64,000 nucleotides of DNA from Chthoniobacteraceae bacterium (lineage in GTDB: Bacteria > Verrucomicrobiota > Verrucomicrobiia > Chthoniobacterales > Chthoniobacteraceae), in contig CANJNZ010000001.1 in assembly GCA_947476045.1 (NCBI GenBank), positions 62,001-126,000 on the forward strand, read 5' to 3'. The notes under the pieces were generated by a model. The model had not been told where the DNA came from and ran no database searches. It was given only the letters and a program-made list of their open reading frames with translations. Made by a program: the position numbers and the translations under genes. Positions 51,674-60,167 of this stretch are shown here, piece after piece (the first letter of the stretch is position 1; each line of letters begins with the position of its first letter).

Positions 51674-52465
51674 ATGAAATTCATCGCCAAATTCCGCACC
51701 ATGCTGGCTGCGTTCGTCGCGCTCAGCGTCACCCTCCTGTTCACCGGTTGCTTCCAGATGGAGCAGGTCATCAATATCAAGCCCGACGGCTCCGGCACCA
51801 TCGTCATGACGGCGGTGATCACCAAGGAGGCGCTCAAGCAAATCGAAGAAATGTCGAAAGCGGGAGGGCAGGGGAAAACACCACTCGATGAAATGACCGA
51901 TCCCGCCAAGGCAGCGGAGCAGGCGAAGAAGCTCGGCGAAGGCGTGAAATTTGTAAAAGCCGACAAGATCAAAAACGATGTCGGCGAAGGCGCGAAGCTG
52001 ACTTTCAGCTTCACCGACGTAACGAAACTTCACGTGGATATGGACATGAATGGCGGTGGCCCCGGCGGCGACGAAAACAAGGAAAAGGAACCCGTCACTT
52101 TTGGATTCAACAAAGGAACGCTCACCATTAAATCGACGCACAAGAAACCTGCGGCAGCCAAACCGGACGACAAGGAAGATCCAAATGAAGCGGCCAACCT
52201 TGCGATGATGCAGCAAATGATGAAGGGGATGAAAATCAGCGTTTTTGTGAACATCGAAGGCACCATCACCGAAACCGATGCGGCGCACCGCGATGGTTCA
52301 CGTATCACTCTGGCCGTCGTGCCTTTTGACGAAGTGCTCAAAGACCCGAAAAAGATGAAGGCGATGGACAAAGCCGGCGGCTGGAACGAGGCGCTGAAAA
52401 TCTTGAAGGAAATCCCCGGCGTAGTCGTCGAGCCGAAGGAGACCGTGACCGTGAAGATCAAGTAA
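51674..52465 (+). CDS. Lipoprotein with Met/Lys-rich domain
   Basis: A 263-residue lipoprotein (lipobox LFTGC at residues 22-26) from ATG 51674. A beta domain follows, MEQVINIKPDGSGTIVMTAVITKEAL, typical of LppM-type lipoproteins in which N-I-K-x-D-G-S recurs. A Lys-rich region (NKGTLTIKSTHKKPAAAK) and a Met-rich helix (NLAMMQQMMKGMKI) come next, and a final region ends ETVTVKIK. The function is unknown. A terminator lies 26 bp after the stop. Confidence 0.75.
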   Translation: MKFIAKFRTMLAAFVALSVTLLFTGCFQMEQVINIKPDGSGTIVMTAVITKEALKQIEEMSKAGGQGKTPLDEMTDPAKAAEQAKKLGEGVKFVKADKIKNDVGEGAKLTFSFTDVTKLHVDMDMNGGGPGGDENKEKEPVTFGFNKGTLTIKSTHKKPAAAKPDDKEDPNEAANLAMMQQMMKGMKISVFVNIEGTITETDAAHRDGSRITLAVVPFDEVLKDPKKMKAMDKAGGWNEALKILKEIPGVVVEPKETVTVKIK

Positions 52466-52490
52466 GCGTCTGCGTTTGCAGAGTGTTTTC

Positions 52491-52530
52491 AAAACCGGGC
52501 CGGGCGGTGACGCTTCGGCCCGGTTTTTCT
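52491..52530 (+). terminator. Rho-independent terminator after the lipoprotein gene
   Basis: A strong GC-rich stem AAAACCGGGCCG / CGGCCCGGTTTT is followed by a T-rich run (TTTTTCTTTT). It separates the lipoprotein from the pseudopilin operon. Confidence 0.85.
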
Positions 52531-52665
52531 TTTCCGGGGGCTCTGCGAAAGTGAACTGCCTGCTGCAACTCCTGAATTCGCCCGGCGTTTGAGCATTCCG
52601 CTCGTGGTGTTGTCAGAGACGATGCTCGTCTTTTCCAAAAACCGCGCACAACTTCTCCGACCTTG

Positions 52666-53163
52666 ATGTCACGCAACCGCGCCGCCTTTACACTGCTCGA
52701 ACTGATGCTCGCTATCGCGATCACCATCGTCGTGATGCTTGTGGCGATCCCGAGCGTGCGCGGGCTCGTGGCGGAGCGACGGCTGCGTGATACGTTCGAG
52801 AAATTTGACGCACTCGCGCGCAAGGCGCAGCTTCACGCCGTCACGCAGCAGCGCACGTGGGCGCTTCGGATTGATGAAGGCGGCGTCGCCATCAGTGCGG
52901 ACGATCCTTTGCCCGAGGAGCACAGCGGCAGCGAGGACAACGCAACTCCCGAGCAAATCAGCTCCAGCAAGGATGAAAGCTACACGCTGCTACGACCGGC
53001 CTCGCTCCTCCTGCCAAAGGACACGCCGAGCAAATGGACGTTCTGGCGCAGCGGCACGTGCGAGCCCGCCATTGTCAATTACACCGGCCCCGACGGCACA
53101 TGGGCGGCGCAATACAATCCGCTGACCGGCCACGGCGAAATCACCGACCAGCAAGTGCGATGA
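52666..53163 (+). CDS. gspH: GspH/FimT-like minor pseudopilin
   Basis: A 165-residue protein. The prepilin leader ends at RAA, followed by FTLLELMLAIAITIVVMLVAIPSV, the type IV pilin-like N-terminal helix with Glu5. Cleavage would be after Ala rather than the usual Gly. The C-terminal domain (KWTFWRSGTCEPAIV ... AAQYNPLTGHGEI) fits a GspH fold. The ATG at 52666 is chosen; the ORF track uses TTG 52663. It overlaps the next gene by 4 bp (ATGA). Confidence 0.85.
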   Translation: MSRNRAAFTLLELMLAIAITIVVMLVAIPSVRGLVAERRLRDTFEKFDALARKAQLHAVTQQRTWALRIDEGGVAISADDPLPEEHSGSEDNATPEQISSSKDESYTLLRPASLLLPKDTPSKWTFWRSGTCEPAIVNYTGPDGTWAAQYNPLTGHGEITDQQVR

Positions 53164-53687
53164 TGCCCGCTTTCAAATCACGGAGCCTTCTGCGCAAGCG
53201 TCGCGCATTTGTGCTGCTCGAATCCATGCTCGCTGTGGCCATCTTTGCCATTGGTGTGCTGGCTCTCGGACGCTGCATGGAAAACTGCATGAAGAGCGAA
53301 AAATACCGCCGCGAGGAAGGCCTCGCCCAGCGCGCGCTCGCAAATTACTGGGTGCAAATCGAGACGGGCGCACTGCCGCTAAATACCGACAAATCCAGCG
53401 AGGAACTCAAGGGCGCGTGGTCGGGGATGACGATGAATATGGCCCGCGAGCCTCTCCAGCTCCGCAACGAAAAGGATCAGGAAATTTTCGGGCTCTATAA
53501 AGTGACGCTTTCGCTGAATTGGAAATCCGCTGGCGATACGATCACGCGAGAGATGTCGTTCATGATTTATCCGCGGCAGAGAAACGGTGTGCAAAATGGT
53601 AGGCAGACTCCGGTCGCTGAGCAACAACGCGCCCCCGGTGCAAACGGCGCACCGACGCCACCGGCCACGCCTCCTGCGCGACGCTGA
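53160..53687 (+). CDS. gspI: GspI-like minor pseudopilin
   Basis: A 175-residue protein (MMPAFKSRSLLRKRRAFVLLES) with prepilin helix FVLLESMLAVAIFAIGVLALGR; like GspH, the residue before the Phe is Ala. The soluble part resembles GspI in size (SGDTITREMSF-type strands) and ends in a Pro/Ala tail (APGANGAPTPPATPPARR). Its start overlaps the gspH stop (ATGA). Minor pseudopilins I, J and K form the tip of the type II secretion pseudopilus. Confidence 0.82.
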   Translation: MMPAFKSRSLLRKRRAFVLLESMLAVAIFAIGVLALGRCMENCMKSEKYRREEGLAQRALANYWVQIETGALPLNTDKSSEELKGAWSGMTMNMAREPLQLRNEKDQEIFGLYKVTLSLNWKSAGDTITREMSFMIYPRQRNGVQNGRQTPVAEQQRAPGANGAPTPPATPPARR

Positions 53688-53705
53688 TTCCGCCCCTCAT
53701 CCAAA

Positions 53706-54413
53706 ATGACGAATGACTTTCCAATGACGAGCCACGAGAGCCGCACGGTTCCCGCGCGCTTGCGTCATTCGTCCTTCACGCGCCGCTCGGGCTTCACGTT
53801 GCTGGAAGTCATCCTCTCCGTCATCATCCTTGCTTCGATTGCGCTCGGTATTTTCAAATTTGTGCAGTCGAACCTCCGTGCGATCCAATCTTCCGTGCAG
53901 GACACCGAGGAGCAGCTCGCTGTCGAGCGCCTTGCCTCGCTCGTGCAGGAGGAACTTTCCAATATCGTCCCGAAAAGCCAGTCGTCACTGCTCGGCGAAG
54001 GGCTGAAGCTTGGCGGCACCAATCTCGATTCCATCGAATGGCGTTCGCGCGGCGGCCCCGGCCTGATGACCACTGCCGTGAGCGGCGAGTATCGTGTGAA
54101 ACTCCGGATGCAGCCGCTGAAGGACAACCAAAGCAAATACGAGATCGGTCTGTGGCGTCGCCCTGCGCTGCTCGACACCGAGAGCGGCCTCATCGCCGGC
54201 GGCAGCGACAAAGACGCAACGTGGGTGCCGCTTTTGCAAAACGTCACCGGCCTCACCATCCGCTATTGGGATGCGCGCATGGGGCAGTTGCTCGATAGTT
54301 GGCGCGACCAGGCGGCGCGTCCGAGTTTCGTCGTCCTCAGCATCCTCCGCGAAGGCGAAGAGTCGCCCTATGAAGCCGTGCTCAGCGTCCCCGCAGCCAT
54401 GACCCAGCAATGA
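53706..54413 (+). CDS. gspJ: GspJ-like minor pseudopilin
   Basis: A 235-residue protein; prepilin motif RRSG-FTLLEVILSVIILASIALGIFKFV with the canonical Gly. The globular domain has YRVKLRMQPL, ATWVPLLQNVTGLTIRYWDARM and SFVVLSILRE, consistent with GspJ. The first 28 residues (MTNDFPMTSHES ... RLRHSSFTRR) are unusually long and are encoded by a dispersed repeat (see findings). The start at 53724 would be nearly as good. Stop overlaps the gspK start by 4 bp. Confidence 0.85.
   Translation: MTNDFPMTSHESRTVPARLRHSSFTRRSGFTLLEVILSVIILASIALGIFKFVQSNLRAIQSSVQDTEEQLAVERLASLVQEELSNIVPKSQSSLLGEGLKLGGTNLDSIEWRSRGGPGLMTTAVSGEYRVKLRMQPLKDNQSKYEIGLWRRPALLDTESGLIAGGSDKDATWVPLLQNVTGLTIRYWDARMGQLLDSWRDQAARPSFVVLSILREGEESPYEAVLSVPAAMTQQ
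53708..53773. repeat. GACGAATGAC inverted repeat inside the gspJ leader
   Basis: The perfect 10-bp inverted pair GACGAATGAC (53708-53717) and GTCATTCGTC (53764-53773) belongs to the family of short ATGACGA repeats seen dispersed in related genomes. Confidence 0.6.
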
Positions 54414-55315
54414 TCCCACGCCCTTCACATACTCGTGCCTCTGCGCTGCTACTCGTCCTTTGGGCGCTCTTCGTCCTCACGGCTGGCGTGCTTGTTTGGG
54501 CATCGTTCATCCGGCAGACGCTGGCGGTCGCGGGCGAGCAACAGAATGACACCGAGGCGCGCGCGATGGCGCACAGCGGTGCTTCGCTTGCACTGCATCC
54601 GCTTGTTGGAAAAGAGACGCCGGTTTTGCAGGCGATGGCGGAAAGCGATCCCGGCTACCGCGTGCAGATGGTCAGCGAAGGCGGAAAGCTGAACGTCAAT
54701 GCGCTGCTCGGCGGGCAGGATCCGATTCGCCTCGATCTTTTCAAACGCTGGCTCGAATCGCGCGGCGTCGAATTCAACGACCGCGAGCACATCGTGGATT
54801 GCATGCTCGACTGGCTCGATGGCGACAATCTCAAGCGCATCAACGGCCAGGAAGACACCACCGGCTACCACCCGCCGAATCGCGGGCAGTTTCTCAGCGT
54901 CGAGGAAATCGCCGAGGTCGCGGGCACCGAGCCGCTCACTTCGCAGGCTGGATGGCAGGACGATCTCACCGTGGATTCGCAGGGGCCGATTGATGTCACG
55001 AGCGCAGAGAAAAACATCCTGCGCCTGCTGCCGGGCATCAGCGACGGCGGGATTGATCGCTTTTTGAAATGGCGCAAAGGCCCCGACGGCATTGATGGCA
55101 CGCTCGACGATCCGAAGATCGAAAAGCTCGAAACCGTGCAGGCTTTCCTCGGCATCAACAAAGCCCAGTGGGGCGCGCTGGGCGGCATGGTCAGCCTGAA
55201 GGATCCCAATTGGCGCATTACTGTAACAGGCTGGTCGGGAAAAGTCGTTCGACAAGTCGTAGTAGTCGCCGCTAAGGGAAGCCAGAACCCGCAGATCAAA
55301 AAGTGGAAAGAATGA
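54410..55315 (+). CDS. gspK: GspK-like minor pseudopilin
   Basis: A 301-residue protein. Its N-terminal helix ALLLVLWALFVLTAGVLVWASFIRQT lacks the usual F-T-L-L-E, as in GspK. The GspK signature is GGKLNVNALLGGQ, then FNDREHIVDCMLDWLDGDNL (metal/helix-hairpin region), QGPIDVTSAEKNILRLLPGISD. GspK caps the pseudopilus. It is one of a run of five overlapping genes (gspH to gspM-like). Confidence 0.9.
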   Translation: MIPRPSHTRASALLLVLWALFVLTAGVLVWASFIRQTLAVAGEQQNDTEARAMAHSGASLALHPLVGKETPVLQAMAESDPGYRVQMVSEGGKLNVNALLGGQDPIRLDLFKRWLESRGVEFNDREHIVDCMLDWLDGDNLKRINGQEDTTGYHPPNRGQFLSVEEIAEVAGTEPLTSQAGWQDDLTVDSQGPIDVTSAEKNILRLLPGISDGGIDRFLKWRKGPDGIDGTLDDPKIEKLETVQAFLGINKAQWGALGGMVSLKDPNWRITVTGWSGKVVRQVVVVAAKGSQNPQIKKWKE

Positions 55316-56592
55316 AGCAAAACGGCACGACCAACGCCCTCCTCACACCGGAGGCACACGGCTGGCGGCTCCACATCAGTGGAGGCGAGGATCGCACCGT
55401 GCCCACGCTCAGCGAGGCCATCGCGTCCATCCCCGCTGCTGCGCACATCGAACTCGCGCTCCCATGCCAGTCCGTCCTGCTGGAGCGCCACAAACTTCCC
55501 GCCACCGACCGCGGAGAGCTTGCGGACATGCTCCAGCTTCAGCTCGAAAAAACGCTCCCTTTCCCCGTCGAGGATGTCAGCCATGGATTTGAAATCCTCA
55601 GTCAGGGGGAAAATGAAAGCACCATCCTCAGCGTCACCGCCGCGCACTCGGAGCTGGATCAACTTTGCGCGCCGTTGCGCGAAAGCGGGCGCGTCCCCGA
55701 GCACATCGGCCTTCAGGCATTGCGCATCGCTGCGGCCTGCCCTGCCGATGAAACCACGCTCGTGCTTTGGGCGGAGCAGGAGCAGACCGTCGTCGCCATC
55801 GCCGCCGGCGGGAAACTCGCGTGGGCCCAACCCATCGCCTCGCTCGACGCCGAGACCGTTATGGGCGAACTCCCCGGCCTGCTCATCAGCGCCGAACTCG
55901 ACGGCGTGCCTTCCGACTTCACCGCCATCCGCGTCGCCGAAGATTGCCGTTTGCTGACCGAGCCGCTCGCCGCGCACTTCGGAAAAAAAGTCGAGCCACT
56001 CAGCTATGGCGCCATCGCACAGCCCGGCGAAAAATCACTCACCGTCATCGCGCACACGGGCCTCGATTTGCTCCCCGCCGCCTGGAAGCACGCCGCCCGC
56101 AGCCGCCATCGCGGGGAAAAGCTGAAGCAAAACCTGCTCACCGCAGCCGTCGTCTATTTGCTCATCGTCGCCGCCGCTTTCATCTACCTCGCGTGGACAA
56201 AGAATCAGGTGCGAAAAGCCCAGCAGCAAGTCGCTGACACAGCGCCGCGCTACGCAGGCATCGCCAAGCAGATCGCCCGTTGGGACGCGCTCACGCCAGC
56301 CGTCGAGCCCGACCGCTACATCATCGAAGTCATGCACCTGCTCATCCGCGACCTCGGTAAAGCCAAGGAAGCACAGCCCGGCCTCGATTTGAAATTCACC
56401 TCCTTGACCTTCAATCCGCGCGAGTGGATCGTGAAAGGCGAAGGCACCACGGACAGCCACTTCACATTCACCCAGCAACTGAAAAAAGACACCGACCTGA
56501 CCGACCGCTGGGACATGCCCGCGCCCACGCCGCCCTACACCCCGCTCAAGGACGACAAAGTCAGCTTCACCATCACCGGCAAACCACGATGA
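55312..56592 (+). CDS. gspL: GspL/PilM-like inner-membrane platform protein
   Basis: A 426-residue protein. The cytoplasmic part to about residue 265 has an actin-like fold (LPCQSVLLERHKLPATDRGELADMLQLQLEKTLPF ... LLISAELDG). TM is LLTAAVVYLLIVAAAFIYLAW, followed by a periplasmic ferredoxin-like domain (ERWI-type WIVKGEGTTDSHFTFTQQ). This is GspL order; PilM-N hybrids are a related alternative. Start ATG 55312 overlaps the gspK stop (ATGA). Confidence 0.82.
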   Translation: MKQNGTTNALLTPEAHGWRLHISGGEDRTVPTLSEAIASIPAAAHIELALPCQSVLLERHKLPATDRGELADMLQLQLEKTLPFPVEDVSHGFEILSQGENESTILSVTAAHSELDQLCAPLRESGRVPEHIGLQALRIAAACPADETTLVLWAEQEQTVVAIAAGGKLAWAQPIASLDAETVMGELPGLLISAELDGVPSDFTAIRVAEDCRLLTEPLAAHFGKKVEPLSYGAIAQPGEKSLTVIAHTGLDLLPAAWKHAARSRHRGEKLKQNLLTAAVVYLLIVAAAFIYLAWTKNQVRKAQQQVADTAPRYAGIAKQIARWDALTPAVEPDRYIIEVMHLLIRDLGKAKEAQPGLDLKFTSLTFNPREWIVKGEGTTDSHFTFTQQLKKDTDLTDRWDMPAPTPPYTPLKDDKVSFTITGKPR

Positions 56593-57119
56593 TCGCGCAA
56601 ATGTCCCAGCGCGAAAAAGTCCTCGCAGGCGTCGTCGGCGCGTGCCTCTTCCTGCTGCTGAATGTCTTCCTCTTCAAAATCTTCCTCGGCAACCACGCCC
56701 TCCTCCGCACCACGCTCGCAAAGGCCCAGTCGCAGTTAGCCGGCTTCCAGCAGCAGGAAAGCGAACGCACCAAGTGGGCTCAGCGCGAAGTGTGGCTCGA
56801 CCAAAACCTCCCCGTCCTCGGCGACGCTGATGTCTCCAACAAACAAATCCGCGAAGCCCTGCTCGACCTCGGCAAAAAGAACACCGTCACCATCGAATCC
56901 CCCACGCCCGGTGTGCCCGCCAACCAGCCTTACTACACCACCCTCGGCGTCCGCATCGAGTGCAAGGCCGCGTGGACGCAGATGGGAAATTTCCTCTACG
57001 ACCTCGAAACACCCGGCCAGTTCCTCGTCATCGAAGCCCTCGAAATGAAAGTGGACCCCGCCGACAAAACCCAGCTCCGCGCTACCATGACCGTCGCCAA
57101 ATGGTTCGCGCCCAAATAG
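56589..57119 (+). CDS. gspM: GspM/PilO-like inner-membrane platform protein
   Basis: A 176-residue protein from the ATG at 56589 overlapping the gspL stop (ATGA). A short N-terminus (MIAQMSQREKVLAG) is followed by TM VVGACLFLLLNVFLFKIFL, a coiled coil (TLAKAQSQLAGFQQQESERTKW) and a small periplasmic domain (YYTTLGVRIECKAAWTQMGNFLYDLET). This is the GspM/PilO layout. With GspL it forms the assembly platform. Confidence 0.8.
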   Translation: MIAQMSQREKVLAGVVGACLFLLLNVFLFKIFLGNHALLRTTLAKAQSQLAGFQQQESERTKWAQREVWLDQNLPVLGDADVSNKQIREALLDLGKKNTVTIESPTPGVPANQPYYTTLGVRIECKAAWTQMGNFLYDLETPGQFLVIEALEMKVDPADKTQLRATMTVAKWFAPK

Positions 57120-57176
57120 CCGAGTGAACGCCCGCCGTTGCCCATTGTCCAAACCCGCAGCACCTTTCCACCGACC

Positions 57177-57866
57177 ATGAAAACCACGCTCGCCATCCTT
57201 TTCACCACCGCAAGCGCGCTGGTCGCCGCGGAGAACATCATCCCCGTCGCCTACACCAAGGACCGCTACGAGGAAACATTCGGCAACTCCCCCTTCGCCC
57301 TCGAAACCAAAGTGGAAGTCAAAGACACCACACCGAAAGAGGACCCTTTCAAAAACCTCGAACTCAAAGGACTCGGCCAGGCCGACGGCAAGGACTACGT
57401 CATCATCCAGAAAGTCGGCGAGGCAAACTCCATGCGCTTCTGGGGGCAGGAGCCGAATGACGGCATCTCCATCAAAGAAGTCCACTGGAGCGACCGGATG
57501 GGCGAAACCTACGTCATCATCCGCAAAGGCGGCGAAGAGGGAAAAGTAGGCTTCAACGAACTCGCCCTCCACGGCGGCGCAGGTGCAGTCGGCGCGCCCA
57601 ATCCCGCGCCAGTGAATCGCGGAGCCCTCCCGCAACGTCCTCCGGGGGGAAACTTCACCGGCGGCACCATCGTCCCCGGCAACGGCGCCCTCGGCAACGC
57701 AGGCGCACGCCCACCCACACCCGCTTTCCAGCCCGTCCGCCCCACAGCCACTCCCGCCCCCAACGGCGGCTTCCGCTCCACTCCTCCCGGCATGCCCACC
57801 CCCAACTCCACCCCCACCGCCCCAAGCACCGGTCGCCAGCGCATCCGCGTCATCAACAACCGGTAG
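57177..57866 (+). CDS. Secreted hypothetical, possible GspC/PilP-like component
   Basis: A 229-residue protein with signal peptide (MKTTLAILFTTASALVAA). A domain of about 110 residues (FKNLELKGLGQADGKDYVIIQKVGEANSMRFWG) resembles the small beta domains of GspC HR or PilP, proteins that link the platform to the secretin. A Pro/Gly/Asn-rich tail of about 100 residues ends RIRVINNR. It closes the pseudopilin cluster; no secretin (GspD) follows. The family assignment is tentative. Confidence 0.6.
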   Translation: MKTTLAILFTTASALVAAENIIPVAYTKDRYEETFGNSPFALETKVEVKDTTPKEDPFKNLELKGLGQADGKDYVIIQKVGEANSMRFWGQEPNDGISIKEVHWSDRMGETYVIIRKGGEEGKVGFNELALHGGAGAVGAPNPAPVNRGALPQRPPGGNFTGGTIVPGNGALGNAGARPPTPAFQPVRPTATPAPNGGFRSTPPGMPTPNSTPTAPSTGRQRIRVINNR

Positions 57867-57958
57867 AGGCGAGCGCACGGGGACAGTTGCAAAGCGCAGA
57901 CGCCGTGCAAGGCGCGGTGAAAAACAAGACGCCTCCCACGCGTCGGCGCACAACCGCC

Positions 57959-58588
57959 TTACTGCGGCGGGTTCTTGGTGCCGTCGGGGAAGGTGATGTC
58001 GGTCTTCGGCAGGGCGGCGCGCAGTTCGCGCAGCGCGGCGGCGGGGATTTTGTGGCTGCCCCAGAGGCCGAGCGTTTGCAGTCCGGTGAGGCCTTTGAGG
58101 GAGTCAACGTTTTGCAGCACACGGCAGAAGCTGAGGTCGAGCGTTTGCAGTTCGGTGAGGCCCTCGATGCCGTCCACGTTTTGCAGCGCGGGGCAGCCGT
58201 TAAGGAAGAGCGTATGTAGGCCGGTGAGGCCCTTGAGGGCGTCCACGTTTTCGTCTTTACATCCTTCGGCATACAATTGCGTGGGATTGAGATGGTGGAG
58301 CATTTCGCGGTAGCGGCCAAGGTCGGGGACTGCTTCCATCTCAAGCTCGCGCTCGTGCTTGCCCCATGTCTCCTTTTTGAGCGCATTGTGCCAATCCTGC
58401 CGGATGAGGCTGAAGGCGTCATCGTATTCCCACGTGAACCCCGCCTCCTTCGCTTCGCGGACGGCGTTGTTGTAGGCGTTGAGCTTCCACACCTGCCAGC
58501 CGATGCCGCCGAGGAAGACGACGATGAGCACGCACCAAATCTTCTTCCCAAAGCTGCTCTCGCTTTTCGTGGTGCGCCCGTCTTTCAC
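57959..58588 (-). CDS. Membrane-anchored leucine-rich repeat protein, short paralogue
   Basis: A 209-residue protein starting with GTG (58588). A basic N-terminus and one TM (KIWCVLIVVFLGGIGWQVWKL) are followed by a helical domain (AVREAKEAGFTWEYDDAFSLIRQDWHNALKKETWG). Three 23-residue leucine-rich repeats come next, of the form VDxLKGLTxLQTLxLxxCxxLQN. A shared C-terminal cap ends ALRELRAALPKTDITFPDGTKNPPQ. It is a tandem paralogue of the next gene. Binding partner unknown; LRRs imply protein-protein interaction outside the membrane. Confidence 0.85.
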   Translation of the reverse strand: MKDGRTTKSESSFGKKIWCVLIVVFLGGIGWQVWKLNAYNNAVREAKEAGFTWEYDDAFSLIRQDWHNALKKETWGKHERELEMEAVPDLGRYREMLHHLNPTQLYAEGCKDENVDALKGLTGLHTLFLNGCPALQNVDGIEGLTELQTLDLSFCRVLQNVDSLKGLTGLQTLGLWGSHKIPAAALRELRAALPKTDITFPDGTKNPPQ

Positions 58589-58651
58589 GCGGGCCTTCTG
58601 CCCTACGCCGCGACCGATGACAAGGCGCGAGGGTTATGGCTGGATACCGCC

Positions 58652-59557
58652 TTACTGCGGCGGGTTCTCGCTGCCGTCGAGGAAGGTGATGTCGGTCTTC
58701 GGCAGGGCGGCGCGCAGTTCGCGCAGTGCGGTGGCGGGGATTTTGTGGCAGCCGCGGAGGTCAAGCGTTTGCAGGGCGGAGAGGCCCTTGAGGGCGTCCA
58801 CGTTTCGCAGATCGCGGACGTTGACGAGGTCGAGCATTTGCAGGCGAGTGAGGCCCTTCAGGAAGTCCACGTTTTGCAGCGTAGTGGAGCCACGCAGATT
58901 GAGTTTTTGCAGGCCGGTGAGGCTCTTGAGTCCGTCCACGTTTTGCAGTTGTGGGCAGAATTTGAGGTTAAGTTCTTCCAAGTCGGTGAGGCTTTTTAGG
59001 TCGTCGGCGTTTTGCAGTGCGGGACATTCGCCGAGCCCTAACCCATGAAGACTGGTGAGGCGCTTCAAACCATCAATGTTTTGCAGCGCTTCGCAGCCGT
59101 TTAGGTTGAGTGTTTTCAGTTTGGTAAGACCCTTCAGTCCGTCCACGTTTTGCAGCGTGGTGCAGTCGTGGAGTTGGAGCGTTTGCAGGGAGGTGAGGCC
59201 CTTGAGGGCATCCACGTTTTCGTCCTTGCATCTCCAAGCATCCAAATCCGTGGGACGGAGATGGTGGAGCATTTCGCGGTAGCGGCCAAGGTCGGTGACT
59301 TCTCCCATGTAAAGCACGCGGCGGTGCTCGCCCCATGTCTCCTTTTTGAGCGCATTGTGCCAGTCCTGCCGGATGAGGCTGATGGCGTCATCGCACTTCC
59401 ACGTGAACCCCGCTTCCTGCGCCTCGCGGACGGCGTTGTTGTAAAGGTGGAGCTTCCACACCTGCCAGCCGATGCCGCCGAGGAAGAGGACGATGAGCAC
59501 GCACCAAAGCTTCTTCCCAAAGCTGCTCTCGCTTTTCGTGGTGCGCCCGTCTTTCAC
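58652..59557 (-). CDS. Membrane-anchored leucine-rich repeat protein, long paralogue
   Basis: A 301-residue protein starting with GTG (59557), chosen because it gives the same N-terminus as the short paralogue (VKDGRTTKSESSFGKK). The TM and helical domain are nearly identical. It carries seven 23-residue repeats instead of three, such as VDGLKGLTKLKTLNLNGCEALQN and VDALKGLSALQTLDLRGCHKIPA. The same cap (ALRELRAALPKTDITFLDGSENPPQ) follows. The upstream DNA is also duplicated, so the pair arose by recent tandem duplication followed by repeat gain or loss. Confidence 0.85.
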   Translation of the reverse strand: MKDGRTTKSESSFGKKLWCVLIVLFLGGIGWQVWKLHLYNNAVREAQEAGFTWKCDDAISLIRQDWHNALKKETWGEHRRVLYMGEVTDLGRYREMLHHLRPTDLDAWRCKDENVDALKGLTSLQTLQLHDCTTLQNVDGLKGLTKLKTLNLNGCEALQNIDGLKRLTSLHGLGLGECPALQNADDLKSLTDLEELNLKFCPQLQNVDGLKSLTGLQKLNLRGSTTLQNVDFLKGLTRLQMLDLVNVRDLRNVDALKGLSALQTLDLRGCHKIPATALRELRAALPKTDITFLDGSENPPQ

Positions 59558-60167
59558 GCGGGCCTTGTGCCGCGTGCGGGGGATGTTGGCAAGGCGGGGA
59601 TGGGCAGGGGTGGCGGAAAGGAGGCGGGGCGTAGGCGGGAGGGCGCGCATGGTGATTGAAAGGGCACGGGTGGCGGTCGGGAGGACAAAGGTGGTGCTTG
59701 GAGGAGGGCGGTTCTTGGTCGCGAGGATGGAGTTGGCCGTCGGAGGGAGGGAGGGAGGTGACGGTCAGAGGGACGTTGGTGGCGGTCAGAGGGGCAGAGT
59801 TCGCTGTCCGGGGAGCGGAGGTGGCGGTTTCTTTAGCCTCAACGCTTGTTCCGTTGTAGTCAACGCCAGTTCCGTTGGGCTCAACCGTCCGTCCGTTGAG
59901 TTCAACGGTTGTTCCGTTGTGGTCAACCGTTCATCCGTTGTGGTCAACGCCTTTTCCGTTTGGCTCAACGGTTAGTTCGTTCATCTCAACGGATATTGCG
60001 TTGGTCTCAACGGTTTATAGGTGGGGCCCAACGGACGCTCTGTTGGATTCAACGCTTTGTCCGTTGGCCACAACGGAATGACGGTTGGTCTCAACGGAAT
60101 CGGCGTTGGCGCTTTTCTGCTTGATTCCACCGCTGCTTTCACCCAGTGTTGCGGTGCTCTTTTTCCC
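59558..60167. repeat. Gene-free region with a 21-bp palindromic tandem array
   Basis: From 59839 to 60111 there are 13 consecutive units of exactly 21 bp, each close to TCAACGGnnnnTCCGTTGnnn, so nearly every unit is itself an imperfect palindrome (CAACGG ... CCGTTG). Upstream (59670-59838) a G-rich, looser 21-bp pattern precedes it. No ORF spans the array: the frame reading heptapeptides like SVVVNxx/SVGxNGx has two TAGs, and the minus frame reading PLxPTxx has two stops within one unit. Confidence 0.9.

Noticed and set aside
59839-60111. CRISPR array
   Set aside because: The 21-bp units are contiguous without unique spacers, and no cas gene is near.
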